Source: Burkholderiales bacterium | Lineage (GTDB): Bacteria > Pseudomonadota > Gammaproteobacteria > Burkholderiales > Casimicrobiaceae | Direction of reading: 5' to 3' | Assembly: GCA_905339295.1 (NCBI GenBank) | Contig: CAJPFI010000009.1 | Coordinates: 62,001 to 126,000, forward strand | Length of the DNA stretch: 64,000 nucleotides | In this document: in pieces, positions 1-8,843 of the stretch | Layout: every line of letters starts with the position of its first letter | Position numbering within the stretch: the stretch's first letter is position 1 | Made by a program: the position numbers and the translations under genes | The notes under the pieces: generated by a model | Told to the model about the DNA's origin: nothing | Seen by the model: only the letters and a program-made list of their open reading frames with translations | Databases searched by the model: none

Positions 1-698
1 AGTCGGGCTACGACGTTGCCAGGGGCAGCGTGAAGAGCGCCGAGGCGCAGGTGCGGCTCGCCGAGAACGCGCTGCGCGACGCGGCCGTCGTCTCGCCCAT
101 CGCCGGCGTGGTCGCGAAGCGCCACGTTCAGCCGGGAGAAAAGGTCGCGTTCGACGCGCCGCTCGTGACCGTGGTCGACCTGTCGGACCTCGAGCTGCTG
201 GCGCTCGTCCCGGCGATCGATATCCCGGGACTGTCGATCGGGATGCCGGTCGAGCTCGCGGTGGACGGATTCGGCGAGCGCAGCTTCGCCGGCCGCATCG
301 GCCGCATCAATCCGTCGACCGAGCCCGGCACGCGTGCGATCCTGATCTACGTGGGGTTGCGCAACTCCGACGCCGCGCTGCGCAGCGGGATGTTCGCCAC
401 CGGAAGGATCGCGCTCGCGGCAAGCGAGCCGATCGCGACGCTGCCGATCTCGGCGGTGCGCAACGAGGCCGGCCAGAGCCACGTCTGGGTCGTCGACGGC
501 GGCAGGCTCGCGCGCCGGATCGTCGTGCTCGGGCGGCGCGACGACGACGCCGGCCGCGTCGAGATCCGCACGCCGCTTCCCGAGACGATGCCGGTGCTCG
601 CCTCCCGCTTCGAGAACCTGAAGGAAGGCGCGCCCGCGCTGGTGAAGGGCCCCACGCCGACGTCCGAGGCGCAGAGCAGGAGGGGCGTGACGGGTTAG
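1..698 (+). CDS. RND efflux periplasmic adaptor (HlyD/MFP family), 5' truncated
   Basis: Membrane fusion protein that would bridge the inner-membrane RND pump encoded next to an outer-membrane channel. The reading frame is open from base 3, so the N-terminus (signal peptide or lipobox, first half of the coiled-coil hairpin) lies outside the window. What is visible is the end of the helical hairpin, then the second half of the lipoyl domain (SPIAGVVAKRHVQPGEKV, where the motif after the hairpin is typical of the family), the beta-barrel domain and the membrane-proximal domain ending in PVLASRFENLKEGAPALVKG. It is followed after 161 bp by the RND transporter, the usual adaptor-pump order. The exact substrate class cannot be told from this fragment. 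Family assignment is secure; the 5' end is not seen. Confidence 0.9.
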   Translation, partial: SGYDVARGSVKSAEAQVRLAENALRDAAVVSPIAGVVAKRHVQPGEKVAFDAPLVTVVDLSDLELLALVPAIDIPGLSIGMPVELAVDGFGERSFAGRIGRINPSTEPGTRAILIYVGLRNSDAALRSGMFATGRIALAASEPIATLPISAVRNEAGQSHVWVVDGGRLARRIVVLGRRDDDAGRVEIRTPLPETMPVLASRFENLKEGAPALVKGPTPTSEAQSRRGVTG

Positions 699-859
699 CG
701 GGGATCAGGGGTCGGCGCGAGACGGCGCGCCTGCCGACCCGCGATTGCCCGCCGGCTTGCCTGCGACACCGCTCGAAACGACCTTCCCGCGGCGCCCGAT
801 GCGCCGCCTCCAGCGACGCGACGCCTCCGATCCCTGATTCCTGATTCCTGACTCCTGCC
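699..859. other. Adaptor-to-pump spacer with tandem heptamers
   Basis: A 161-bp noncoding spacer. Just before the pump start codon it carries tandem 7-bp units: CTGATTC at 834-840 and 841-847, CTGACTC at 848-854, then a partial unit. A rough inverse match (GGATCAGGG, 702-710) lies at the other end of the spacer. No promoter or terminator is evident. The spacer looks like a small intergenic repeat rather than a control region. Confidence 0.45.
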
Positions 860-3800
860 ATGTGGATCACCCGCGTATCGATCAACAACCCGGTGTTCGC
901 GACGATGGTGATGGTCGCGATCACGGTGCTCGGGTTGTTCTCGTACGCGCGGCTGCGCGTCGAGCAGATGCCCGACGTCACCGTCCCGTTCATCCTCGTG
1001 CTGACCGACTGGGCGGGCGCGTCGCCCGAGGCGGTCGAGTCGGACATCACCAAGCCGATCGAGTACGCGGTCAACACGGTGTCGGGCGTCAAGCTGATCC
1101 GCTCGAACTCGCTCGAGGGCAAGAGCCAGGTCTTCATCGAATTCCGGCTCTCCACCGAGATGGGCAAGGCGGTGCAGGACGTTCGCGACCGGATCGCGGG
1201 TGTGCGGCCGTCCTTCCCGCGCGACGCGAAGGACCCGCTGGTCATCCGCGCGGAGGACGAGAACCAGCAGCCGGTGGTGTCGCTCGGCGTGCTCTCGCCG
1301 ACCACCGGATTGCGCGAGCTGACCTCGCTCACCGACCAGACGATCGTCAAGGCGATCGAGAACCTGCCGGGCGTCGCGCGGCTCGCGGTCAACGGCCGCG
1401 TGACGCGGCAGATCCTGATCCGGATCAAGCCGGACGCGCTCAACGCGCTCGGCATCGGCGTCGACCAGGTGATGGCCGCGGTGCGCGCCGCGAACCAGGA
1501 CATGCCGGCCGGACGGATCACGCAGGGCGGGTCGGACGCGATGGTCCGCGTCGAGGGCAGGATCCGCGACCCGCAGCAGTTCGCGCGGATCATCGTCGCG
1601 CAGCAGGGCGGCGGGCCGGTCTACCTGTCGCAGGTCGCCGACGTCGTCGACGGCGAGAAGGAGGAGACCTCGCTCGCGCGCATCAACGGCCGGCCCGCGA
1701 TCACGATCGACGTCCAGAAGGCGCAGGACGCCAACATCGTCGAGACCGGCCGCGACGTCGTGCAGGCGGTCGCGGCGCTGAAGGACCGCATCCCGGGCGA
1801 CGTCGAGGTGCGGGTCGTCAACTCGGCCGCCGAGGCGGTCGAGCGCAGCGTCGACCGCGTCAAGGCGACGATCCTCGAGGGCGCGCTGCTCACGGTGCTC
1901 ATCGTCTTCCTGTTCCTGCACAGCTGGCGCAGCACCGTGATCACCGGGCTGACGTTGCCGCTGTCGGTCGTGGCGACGTTCATCGCGCTCAATGCGTTCG
2001 GGTTCACGATCAACTTCCTGACGCTGATGGCGCTGTCGCTGTGCATCGGGCTGCTCATCGACGACGCGATCGTCGTGCGCGAGAACATCGTGCGCCACCT
2101 CGCGATGGGCAAGGACCACCGGACCGCGGCGCGCGAGGGCACGGAGGAGATCGGTCTCGCGGTGATGGCGACGACGTTCGCGATCGTCGCGGTGTTCGTG
2201 CCGATCGCGTTCATGAGCGGCATCATCGGGCGCTTCTTCCTCCAGTTCGGTCTCACCGTCGCGGTCGCCGTGCTGGTGAGCCTGTTCGTGAGCTTCACGC
2301 TCGACCCGATGCTCTCGTCGGTCTGGAAGGATCCGCCGGGCGACCGTTTCCGCTACGTCCCGTGGCTCGGCCGCGTGATGGACGCGGTCGAGCGCGGCGT
2401 CGAGGCGATCCACCGCATCTACGGGCGCGTGCTCGACTGGGCGCTCGGCCACCGCAAGTCGGTGGTCGCGATCGCCGTCTCGTCGTTCCTCGCGAGCTTC
2501 GCGATCGTGCCGTTGATCGGCACCGAGTTCATCCCCGAGGCCGACCAGGGCTTCCTGTCGCTGCGCCTCAACACGCCGGTGGGCTCGAGCCTCGCCTACA
2601 CCGACGGCAAGGTTCGCCAGGTCGAGGAGACGCTCGGTCGCTTCCCTGAGATCGACCTCGTGATGGCCAACGTCGGCACCGACGAGGGACGCAACTACGC
2701 GCGCGTCGACCTGAAGCTCAAGCCCCGCCGGGAGCGCGCGCGGTCGCAGAAGGTGCTCGAGGGCGCGATCCGCGACGCGCTGAAGCCGATCCCCGGCGTC
2801 ACGATGTCGGTGGGCTTCGCGCGCGCGGTGTTCGTGAACCTGCTCGGGCCCGACCCCGACACGCTGTCCGCGCTGATGCGCGACTTCGCCGCCGAAGTGG
2901 CGAAGGTGCCGGGCATTTCCGACCTCGAGACCTCCGACAAGGCCGCCAACCCGGCGCTGTCCGTGCGCCTCGACAACGACGCCGCCTCGGAGCTCGGCAT
3001 CACGGTGCAGCAGGTCGGGCAGACGCTGCGACCGCTGCTGGCCGGCGACACGGTGAGCTACTGGCTCGCGCCGGACGGCCAGAACTACGAGGTCAACGTG
3101 CAGCTTCCGAGGGACCGGCGGCGGCTCGCGTCGGACCTGTCGAACCTGTACATCACGACCGACAAGCGCGCGGCCGGCGGCGAGCTCCGCATGGTGCCGC
3201 TGCGGCAGGTGGCCGAGGTCGTCGAGTCGACGAGCCCCCAGATCATCAAGCGCGAAAGCCTGCAGCGCCGCGTGGCGCTCTACGCGAACGCGCAGGGGCG
3301 TGCGTCGGGCGACGTCGGCAGCGACGTCGAGCGGATCGTGAAGGCCTGGAAGCTCCCGCCGGGGTACCGGTTCTCGGTCGGCGGGCAGACGCAGGAGATG
3401 AACGAGTCGTTCCGGGCCGCGCTCGCGGCGCTCGCCCTCGCGGTCGTGTTCATCTACCTGATCCTCGCGTCGCAGTTCGCGAGCTACCTGCAGCCGCTCG
3501 CGATCATGGCGAGCCTGCCGTTCTCGCTGATCGGCGTGATGATCGCGCTGCTCGTCACGCGGACCACGCTCAACATCTTCTCGATCATCGGCTTCATCAT
3601 GCTGATGGGGCTCGTGACCAAGAACGCGATCCTGCTCGTCGACTTCGCGAACCGCGCGCGTCGCGCCGGCGCGTCGCTGCGCGACGCGCTCTACGAGGCG
3701 GGGCAGGTGCGCCTGCGCCCGATCCTGATGACCACCGCCGCGATGGTCGCGGGCATGCTGCCGCTCGCGCTGGGCCTGGGCGAGGGCGGCGAGATCCAGG

Positions 3801-4009
3801 CCCCGATGGGGCGCGCCATCATCGGCGGGGTCGTCACCTCGACGCTGCTCACGCTGGTCGTCGTCCCGGTCCTCTACGCCTGGCTCGACCGCTGGGCCGA
3901 GTTCCGGCGCACGCGCCGCGAGCGGCGGGCAGCGCGCCGCGCCGGGTCCGGTTCCGCCGCGGCCCACGGGCCCGCGGCAGGCGACCGGGGCCGATTTGAC
4001 GTGGGATAA
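860..4009 (+). CDS. RND-family efflux transporter permease (AcrB/HAE1-like)
   Basis: Proton-driven inner-membrane pump, 1049 residues, the normal length for the family. Residues 1-35 hold the N-terminal membrane helix (NPVFATMVMVAITVLGLF). The proton-relay aspartates are present in GLLIDDAIVV (D401, D402) and the partner lysine in GLVTKNAILLVD (K921). Two large periplasmic loops separate the two six-helix bundles, as in AcrB. The first residues, MWITRVSINNPVFATM, match the MdtC/MexK-like branch better than AcrB itself. It forms a transcription unit with the adaptor upstream. No outer-membrane factor is adjacent; a TolC-family gene lies 1.1 kb downstream. The last ~35 residues are an Arg/Ala/Gly-rich cytoplasmic tail. 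Substrate is unknown. Confidence 0.93.
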   Translation: MWITRVSINNPVFATMVMVAITVLGLFSYARLRVEQMPDVTVPFILVLTDWAGASPEAVESDITKPIEYAVNTVSGVKLIRSNSLEGKSQVFIEFRLSTEMGKAVQDVRDRIAGVRPSFPRDAKDPLVIRAEDENQQPVVSLGVLSPTTGLRELTSLTDQTIVKAIENLPGVARLAVNGRVTRQILIRIKPDALNALGIGVDQVMAAVRAANQDMPAGRITQGGSDAMVRVEGRIRDPQQFARIIVAQQGGGPVYLSQVADVVDGEKEETSLARINGRPAITIDVQKAQDANIVETGRDVVQAVAALKDRIPGDVEVRVVNSAAEAVERSVDRVKATILEGALLTVLIVFLFLHSWRSTVITGLTLPLSVVATFIALNAFGFTINFLTLMALSLCIGLLIDDAIVVRENIVRHLAMGKDHRTAAREGTEEIGLAVMATTFAIVAVFVPIAFMSGIIGRFFLQFGLTVAVAVLVSLFVSFTLDPMLSSVWKDPPGDRFRYVPWLGRVMDAVERGVEAIHRIYGRVLDWALGHRKSVVAIAVSSFLASFAIVPLIGTEFIPEADQGFLSLRLNTPVGSSLAYTDGKVRQVEETLGRFPEIDLVMANVGTDEGRNYARVDLKLKPRRERARSQKVLEGAIRDALKPIPGVTMSVGFARAVFVNLLGPDPDTLSALMRDFAAEVAKVPGISDLETSDKAANPALSVRLDNDAASELGITVQQVGQTLRPLLAGDTVSYWLAPDGQNYEVNVQLPRDRRRLASDLSNLYITTDKRAAGGELRMVPLRQVAEVVESTSPQIIKRESLQRRVALYANAQGRASGDVGSDVERIVKAWKLPPGYRFSVGGQTQEMNESFRAALAALALAVVFIYLILASQFASYLQPLAIMASLPFSLIGVMIALLVTRTTLNIFSIIGFIMLMGLVTKNAILLVDFANRARRAGASLRDALYEAGQVRLRPILMTTAAMVAGMLPLALGLGEGGEIQAPMGRAIIGGVVTSTLLTLVVVPVLYAWLDRWAEFRRTRRERRAARRAGSGSAAAHGPAAGDRGRFDVG

Positions 4010-4044
4010 TCGATCGACGCATAATAACTGACCGCGGGTCAGTT
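3996..4044 (+). promoter_or_regulatory. Predicted sigma70 promoter with adjoining palindromic operator
   Basis: TTGACG (3996-4001) and CATAAT (4020-4025) each match the sigma70 hexamers at five of six positions, with an 18-nt spacer. The promoter overlaps the end of the pump gene. Directly after the -10 lies a perfect 19-nt inverted repeat, AACTGACCGCGGGTCAGTT (4026-4044), placed to cover the transcription start. Such near-perfect, short-centre palindromes are typical of TetR-family repressor sites, which often control efflux genes; that assignment is inferred. The predicted targets are the methyltransferase, rhodanese and tolC genes at 4151-6480. Confidence 0.6.
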
Positions 4045-4150
4045 GCCCCGTGGCCCGTCGGCCGCGCCCGTCCGGTGATCTGGGTCACCGACGGCACCGG
4101 TCCCGTCGGGGCATCCTCGCCGACATCCTCCCCGCAGGCACCCGATCACC

Positions 4151-4801
4151 ATGGACTTCGAGCAAGCGCGATTCAACATGGTCGAGCAGCAGATCCGTCC
4201 CTGGGACGTGCTCGAGCCGGCCGTCCTGGACCTCCTGTTCACGGTGCGTCGCGAGGACTTCGTGCCCGTCGCGCATCGCGCGCTCGCGTTCGCCGACCTC
4301 GAGATTCCGCTTGGCGAGGGCGAGGCGATGTGGGCGCCGAAACTCGAGGCGCGCGCGTTGCAGGAGCTCAAGCTCGCGCCGGGCGAGTCGGTCCTCGAGG
4401 TCGGCACCGGCAGCGGCTACCTGACCGCGCTGCTCGCGAGCCTCGCGGGGCAGGTGACGAGCGTCGAGATCCACGACCGGCTGGCACGCGACGCCGCCGC
4501 GAAGCTCGCCCGGGCGGGATTCGGCAACGTCCGGATCGAGACCGGCGATGCCGCGCGCGGCTTCGGCCGCGAGGTCTACGATGCGATCGTCCTGACCGGA
4601 TCGACGCCTGTCCTGCACGACGCGTTCTTCGGGCAATTGAAGCCGGGGGGGCGCGTGTTCGCGATCGTCGGCGACGCGCCGGCGATGACCGCGCAGCTGC
4701 ACCGGTGGACCGCGCCCGGTGCGCGATCGGTCACGACGCTGTTCGAGACGGTGGTGAAGCCGCTGGTGAACGCGCCGGCGCCGGCCCGGTTCGAGTTTTG
4801 A
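4151..4801 (+). CDS. pcm: Protein-L-isoaspartate O-methyltransferase-like protein
   Basis: SAM-dependent methyltransferase of the Pcm family, 216 residues, the usual length. The SAM-binding loop is clear: VLEVGTGSGYLTALLA at residues 81-96. In classical Pcm enzymes the segment before it carries a Thr-Ile-Ser-x-Pro type motif that helps bind the isoaspartyl substrate; here residues 56-68 read GEAMWAPKLEARA instead. Repair activity on isoaspartyl residues is therefore doubtful even though automated annotation would call it pcm. The gene is first in a tight cluster with a rhodanese gene (start overlapping its stop) and a TolC-family gene, an order I recall as common in betaproteobacteria. The ATG follows the predicted promoter by about 120 bp. 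Confidence 0.8.
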   Translation: MDFEQARFNMVEQQIRPWDVLEPAVLDLLFTVRREDFVPVAHRALAFADLEIPLGEGEAMWAPKLEARALQELKLAPGESVLEVGTGSGYLTALLASLAGQVTSVEIHDRLARDAAAKLARAGFGNVRIETGDAARGFGREVYDAIVLTGSTPVLHDAFFGQLKPGGRVFAIVGDAPAMTAQLHRWTAPGARSVTTLFETVVKPLVNAPAPARFEF

Positions 4802-5124
4802 TCCGCGACCTCGCTCCCGCGGACCTGCTGCGCTGGCGTTCGGACGCGAGCCGCGTGCCCCCTGTCGTCGTCGATGTGCGCGAGCCCTGGGAACTCGAGC
4901 GCTGCGCGCTGTCCGACGTGATCCATGTCCCGATGAACGAGTTGCCCGGACGCCTCGACGAATTGCCGCGGGGGCGCGACCTCGTGGTGGTCTGCCACCA
5001 CGGCGTGCGCAGCCGCTACGCCGCCCGGTACCTCGCCACCGCGGGATTCGCGCCGGTGTGGAACCTCGCGGGCGGCGTGGAAGCCTGGGCCGCCGACGTC
5101 GACCCCGCCATGCCGCGCTACTGA
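4798..5124 (+). CDS. Single-domain rhodanese-like sulfurtransferase
   Basis: A 108-residue protein covering one rhodanese domain. The N-terminal part carries the CH2A-like PPVVVDVREPWELERC segment, and the active-site loop is CHHGVRS with the persulfide-forming cysteine at residue 66. The best start is TTG at 4798, which overlaps the TGA stop of the upstream gene (4799-4801) and so would be translationally coupled; no ATG or GTG exists between the upstream gene and the domain. It ends 24 bp before tolC. The family moves sulfane sulfur from thiosulfate or protein persulfides to acceptors such as cyanide or thiols; the actual acceptor here is unknown. Confidence 0.85.
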   Translation: MIRDLAPADLLRWRSDASRVPPVVVDVREPWELERCALSDVIHVPMNELPGRLDELPRGRDLVVVCHHGVRSRYAARYLATAGFAPVWNLAGGVEAWAADVDPAMPRY

Positions 5125-5148
5125 TCGACCGACGCGAAAGTCACGACG

Positions 5149-6480
5149 ATGAAAAGACGCCTCCTCGCCCTCGCCGTCCCGCTCCTGTTCGCGGCGCTGC
5201 CGGCCGCCGGCGAAGACCTGATGGACGTCTATCGCGAGGCGCAGCGCAGCGATCCGGCGCTCGCGGCCGCGCGCGCGAGCTGGCTCGCGACGCAGGAACG
5301 CGCGCCGCAGGCGAAGGCGGGGCTCCTGCCGAACGTCTCGGCGTCCGCATCGGCCAACGCGAGCGACTCCTACAGCGACACGCGCACCTCGCCGCCGTCC
5401 CGGTCCAGCGGGAACTTCCAGGACTTCGGCGTCACGATCAGCGCGACGCAGCCGATCTACCGCTACCAGAATGTCGTCGCCTTCGACCAGGCGCGCCGGC
5501 AGGTCGAGCAGGCCGACTTCACGCTCGCCTCGGCGCAGCAGGACCTGATCATCCGCGTCGCGGTGGCGTACTTCGACGTGCTGCTCGCGCAGTTCAACGT
5601 CGAGCTCGCCGAGGCGCAGAAGGCCGCCGTATCCGAGCAGCTCGCGCAGGCGAAGCGCAACTTCGAGGTCGGCGTCGCGACGATCACGGACACGAACGAG
5701 GCGCAGGCGAACTACGACCAGATCGTCGCGCAGGAGATCACCGCGCGCAACGAGCTCGACAACCGGCTCACCGCGATCCGCGCGATCATCGGCCGCATGC
5801 CGCGCGACCTCAAGAAGCTCGGCACGTCGTTCGACCCGGCGCCGCCCGATCCCGATTCGCTCGACGCGTGGCTCGACCGCGCGCTGAAGGAGAACCAGGC
5901 GGTCCGCGTCGCGCAGCTCGGCTACGACATCGCGACGCTCGAGGTCGACCGGCAGCGTGCCGGCCACCTCCCGACGCTGGACCTGGTCGGCAGCCTGCGC
6001 GCGGGCGGCGCGACCGGAGGTTCGTCGCTCGACGCCGACTCGAACTCGCGCAACCTGTCGATCGGTCTCGCGTTGACGCTGCCGATCTATCAGGGCGGCC
6101 TCGTCGACTCGAAGATCCGCGAGGCGGTGGCGCTGCAGGACGCGGCGCGCGAGTCGCTCGAGCTCGCCCGCCGCAACGCGCTGTTCAACGCGCAGGTCGG
6201 CTACACGGGCGTCAACAGCTCGGTCGCCTCGGTCCGGGCGGTCGCGCAGGCGGTGCAATCCGCCGAGGTCGCGCTGCAGTCGAACCGCCTCGGGCAGGAA
6301 GTCGGCGTGCGGACCAACCTCGACGTGCTGAACGTGCAGCAGGCGCTTTTCACGCAGCGCCGCAACCTCGCGCAGGCGTACTTCAACTACCTGATCAACA
6401 CGCTGCGCCTCGCGGCCGCGGCCGGGACGCTTTCCGAGCAGGACCTCGAGGCGCTCAACCGGCGGCTGGCGGACCGGTAG
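5149..6480 (+). CDS. tolC: TolC-family outer membrane channel protein
   Basis: Outer-membrane exit duct for type I secretion and RND or ABC efflux, 443 residues. It has a signal peptide (MKRRLLALAVPLLFAALPAAG) and then the TolC layout of two structural repeats, each with a long alpha-helical segment and beta strands: YREAQRSDPALAAARA begins repeat one and DRALKENQAVRVAQLGYD repeat two. The motif GVRTNLDVLNVQQALF near residue 385 is characteristic of the TolC/type I secretion branch rather than the lipidated OprM/NodT branch, and no lipobox is present. It could be the outer-membrane partner of the RND pump at 860-4009, which lacks its own. It ends 18 bp from the convergent waaA. Confidence 0.9.
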   Translation: MKRRLLALAVPLLFAALPAAGEDLMDVYREAQRSDPALAAARASWLATQERAPQAKAGLLPNVSASASANASDSYSDTRTSPPSRSSGNFQDFGVTISATQPIYRYQNVVAFDQARRQVEQADFTLASAQQDLIIRVAVAYFDVLLAQFNVELAEAQKAAVSEQLAQAKRNFEVGVATITDTNEAQANYDQIVAQEITARNELDNRLTAIRAIIGRMPRDLKKLGTSFDPAPPDPDSLDAWLDRALKENQAVRVAQLGYDIATLEVDRQRAGHLPTLDLVGSLRAGGATGGSSLDADSNSRNLSIGLALTLPIYQGGLVDSKIREAVALQDAARESLELARRNALFNAQVGYTGVNSSVASVRAVAQAVQSAEVALQSNRLGQEVGVRTNLDVLNVQQALFTQRRNLAQAYFNYLINTLRLAAAAGTLSEQDLEALNRRLADR

Positions 6481-6498
6481 GCGTCGCCAGCCGCGACG

Positions 6499-7767
6499 CT
6501 ACCGGCGGCGCGCGGCGAGCCGCGCCGCGACGAACGACCAGGTGCGCGAGGTCGCGCCGCGGTGCGCTCCGAGGAACCCTGCCGCGCGCTCGCGCATCGC
6601 GTCGCGCCGCGCGGGATCGGCGACGAGCGCCGCGGCTTCGACCAGCATCGCGTCGGCGTCGGTAACGCGCAGCGCGGCCCCCGCCTCGACGGCGCGCTCG
6701 GCCGCGTCGGCGAAGTTGTACGTGTGCGGGCCGACGATCGCCGGTGTGCCCATGGCGATCGCCTCGATCAGGTTCTGGCCGCCGAGCGGCGCGAGGCTGC
6801 CGCCGACGAACGCGACGTCGGCCGCGCCGTAGTAGCCGGACAGCTCGCCCATCGTGTCGCCGAGCACGACGGTCGCGGCGGGCGGTACCGGCAGGCCCGC
6901 GGAGCGACGCGCGTGAGGGATCCCCCGCGACGAGAGCAGCGCGGCGACGTCGTCGAAGCGCTGCGGATGGCGCGGCACGATCGCGAGCAGCGTCGGCGCG
7001 GGCAGCGGCCGCCGCGCGAGCGCGTCGAGGATCATCGCTTCCTCGCCTTCGCGCGTCGAGGCGGCGAGCACGACCGGCCGCGACGCGCCGAACATCCCGC
7101 GCAGGCGCGCGGCGAGCTCGCGCGCCCCCTCCGGCACGCCGATGTCGAACTTCATGTTGCCGGTCACGACGACGTCGCGCGCGCCGAGCGCCGCCAGCCG
7201 CTCGGCATCGGCGTCCGTCTGCGCCGCGACGCCGGCGAGCGATCGCAGCAGCGGGCGAACCAGCGGGCCGACGCGCCGATAGCGTCGCGCCGAGCGCTCC
7301 GACAGCCGTGCATTGGCGAGGAACAGCGGGACGCCCGCGGTCGCGGCCTCGGCCGCGAGGTTCGGCCACAGTTCGGTCTCCATCAGCACGCCGAACGACG
7401 GCCGGAAGTGCATGAGGAAGCGCCGCATCGCGCCGGGCAGGTCGTAGGGAAGCCAGGCCTGCACGACGCGGTCGCCGAACAGCGCGCGGCCGGCCTCGCG
7501 TCCGGTCGCCGTCATCGACGTGAGCACGAGCGTGGCGCCGGGGCGCTCGTGCAGCAACCGCTCGACGAGCGGCGCGGCCGCCCGCGTCTCGCCGAGCGAG
7601 ACCGCATGGATCCACACCACGTCGCCGCCGGGCGCGGGTCGCGCGTAGCGGCCGTAGCGTTCGGCGACGTTCATCCGGTAGCCCGGCTCGTGCCGGCCGC
7701 GCCACCACAGCCGCATCGGCGCGAACGGCGCGACGACGCGCCATGCGAGCGTGTAGAGCGCGCGCAT
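6499..7767 (-). CDS. waaA: 3-deoxy-D-manno-octulosonic acid (Kdo) transferase
   Basis: Transfers Kdo from CMP-Kdo to the lipid A precursor at the inner face of the cytoplasmic membrane. 422 residues, standard length. The N-terminal membrane anchor region (MRALYTLAWRVVAPFAP) is followed by the diagnostic WIHAVSLGE motif, whose Glu60 is the presumed catalytic base. The C-terminal GT-B half contains GDTMGELSGYYGAADVAFVG and GGQNLIEAIAMGTP, typical of the GT30 family. Whether it adds one or two Kdo residues cannot be read from sequence. Its start lies 2 bp after the waaC stop, so the two are one transcription unit. Confidence 0.95.
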   Translation of the reverse strand: MRALYTLAWRVVAPFAPMRLWWRGRHEPGYRMNVAERYGRYARPAPGGDVVWIHAVSLGETRAAAPLVERLLHERPGATLVLTSMTATGREAGRALFGDRVVQAWLPYDLPGAMRRFLMHFRPSFGVLMETELWPNLAAEAATAGVPLFLANARLSERSARRYRRVGPLVRPLLRSLAGVAAQTDADAERLAALGARDVVVTGNMKFDIGVPEGARELAARLRGMFGASRPVVLAASTREGEEAMILDALARRPLPAPTLLAIVPRHPQRFDDVAALLSSRGIPHARRSAGLPVPPAATVVLGDTMGELSGYYGAADVAFVGGSLAPLGGQNLIEAIAMGTPAIVGPHTYNFADAAERAVEAGAALRVTDADAMLVEAAALVADPARRDAMRERAAGFLGAHRGATSRTWSFVAARLAARRR

Positions 7768-7769
7768 CG

Positions 7770-8741
7770 TCAGCACCTCGGCGCCGCGCGAACGAGCTCG
7801 CCCAGCGCTGCCCGCGCCGCGTCGACCTCCGGCACGGCGCCGCGCCCGCCCAGGTCGCGTGCGTGCGCGCCGGCGATCGCCACGCCCGCGCGCGATGCGT
7901 CGGTGACGGTGAACAGCGCGAGCGTCGGCGTGCCGAGCGCCGCGGCGAGATGGGTGAGGCCGGTGTCGACGCCGACGACCGCATGCGCGCGCGCGATCAG
8001 CCCGGCCATCTCCCCGAGCGTCATTCGCGGGGTCAGGCGCGCGCCGGCGTGGCCGGCCGCCAGCGCGCGGGCGTCCGCCTCCTCGCCGTCCGACCCGTGC
8101 GGCAGGAGGACGTCGACGCCGGTCGAATCGAGGTGGGAGAGCAGTGCGCGCCAGCGGTCGGCGGGCCACCGCTTGTCGGCGCGCGAGCTCGCGTGCACGG
8201 CGACGATGCAGGGGCGCGCGGGCGCGCCGGCGGGGCCGGGCGGCACGTTCCAGCGCCAGCGCGGCGGCCCCTCGACCGTGTAGCCGAGCGCCGCGCCCGC
8301 GAGTCGCCGGCAGCGCGTCGCGAAGTGCAGGTCGCGCGGCACGGCGTGGTGGACGTCGTCGAACCAGGCCGCGACCGGCTCGCGGATGCTCGCGCGGTCG
8401 AACCCGTGCCGCGTCCCGCGCGCGACACGCGAGAGCACGCCGCCCTTCACCTGTTCCTGCAAATCGAGGACGGCGTCGTAGGTTCGCTCGCGCAGGTCGG
8501 CGCGGAACGCGCGCGCCGCGCGCCAGGTCGCGCGCGAAAGCGGCGCATGCCGCCAGCGGCGCAGCGCCAACGGCACGACGCGCCGCACGTCGCGGCACAT
8601 CGCGGGCAGCGCGACGAACGCCTCCTCGACGACCCAGTCGATGTCGAGGCCCGGGCGCGCCTCCGCGATGTCGCGCGCGACCGCGAGCGCCCAGACGACG
8701 TCGCCGAGCGACGACGGACGCACGACGAGAACGCCGCTCAC
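7770..8741 (-). CDS. waaC: Lipopolysaccharide heptosyltransferase I
   Basis: GT9-family enzyme that adds the first L-glycero-D-manno-heptose to Kdo of the LPS inner core. 323 residues. The start is GTG at 8741, giving VSGVLVVRPSSLGDVVWAL; the RPSSLGDVV segment is the conserved N-terminal nucleotide-sugar site of heptosyltransferases. Further hallmarks are VVGVDTGLTHLAAALGTPT near the C-terminus (ADP-heptose binding) and IVAVHASSRADKRWPADRW in the middle. It is transcribed toward waaA with a 2-bp gap. The upstream neighbour is a divergent glycosyltransferase gene, consistent with a small LPS-core cluster. Confidence 0.92.
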   Translation of the reverse strand: MSGVLVVRPSSLGDVVWALAVARDIAEARPGLDIDWVVEEAFVALPAMCRDVRRVVPLALRRWRHAPLSRATWRAARAFRADLRERTYDAVLDLQEQVKGGVLSRVARGTRHGFDRASIREPVAAWFDDVHHAVPRDLHFATRCRRLAGAALGYTVEGPPRWRWNVPPGPAGAPARPCIVAVHASSRADKRWPADRWRALLSHLDSTGVDVLLPHGSDGEEADARALAAGHAGARLTPRMTLGEMAGLIARAHAVVGVDTGLTHLAAALGTPTLALFTVTDASRAGVAIAGAHARDLGGRGAVPEVDAARAALGELVRAAPRC

Positions 8742-8843
8742 GCCGCGCCGCTCCCGGCGGCCGGCGCCGCCCGCGAGCGCGGGGATTCGACGTAGAATCG
8801 CGGCATCAGCAACGACACGGGGCGCCGCCCACGCGACCCACGG

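Noticed and set aside
695-3967. Very long open frame on the - strand opposite the RND pump (and similar ones opposite gltB at 34477-38592 and elsewhere)
   Set aside because: In DNA this G+C-rich, stops are rare in all frames. The antisense proteins are Arg/His/Glu-rich low-complexity strings with no domain, no ribosome-binding site and perfect overlap with well-recognised genes.
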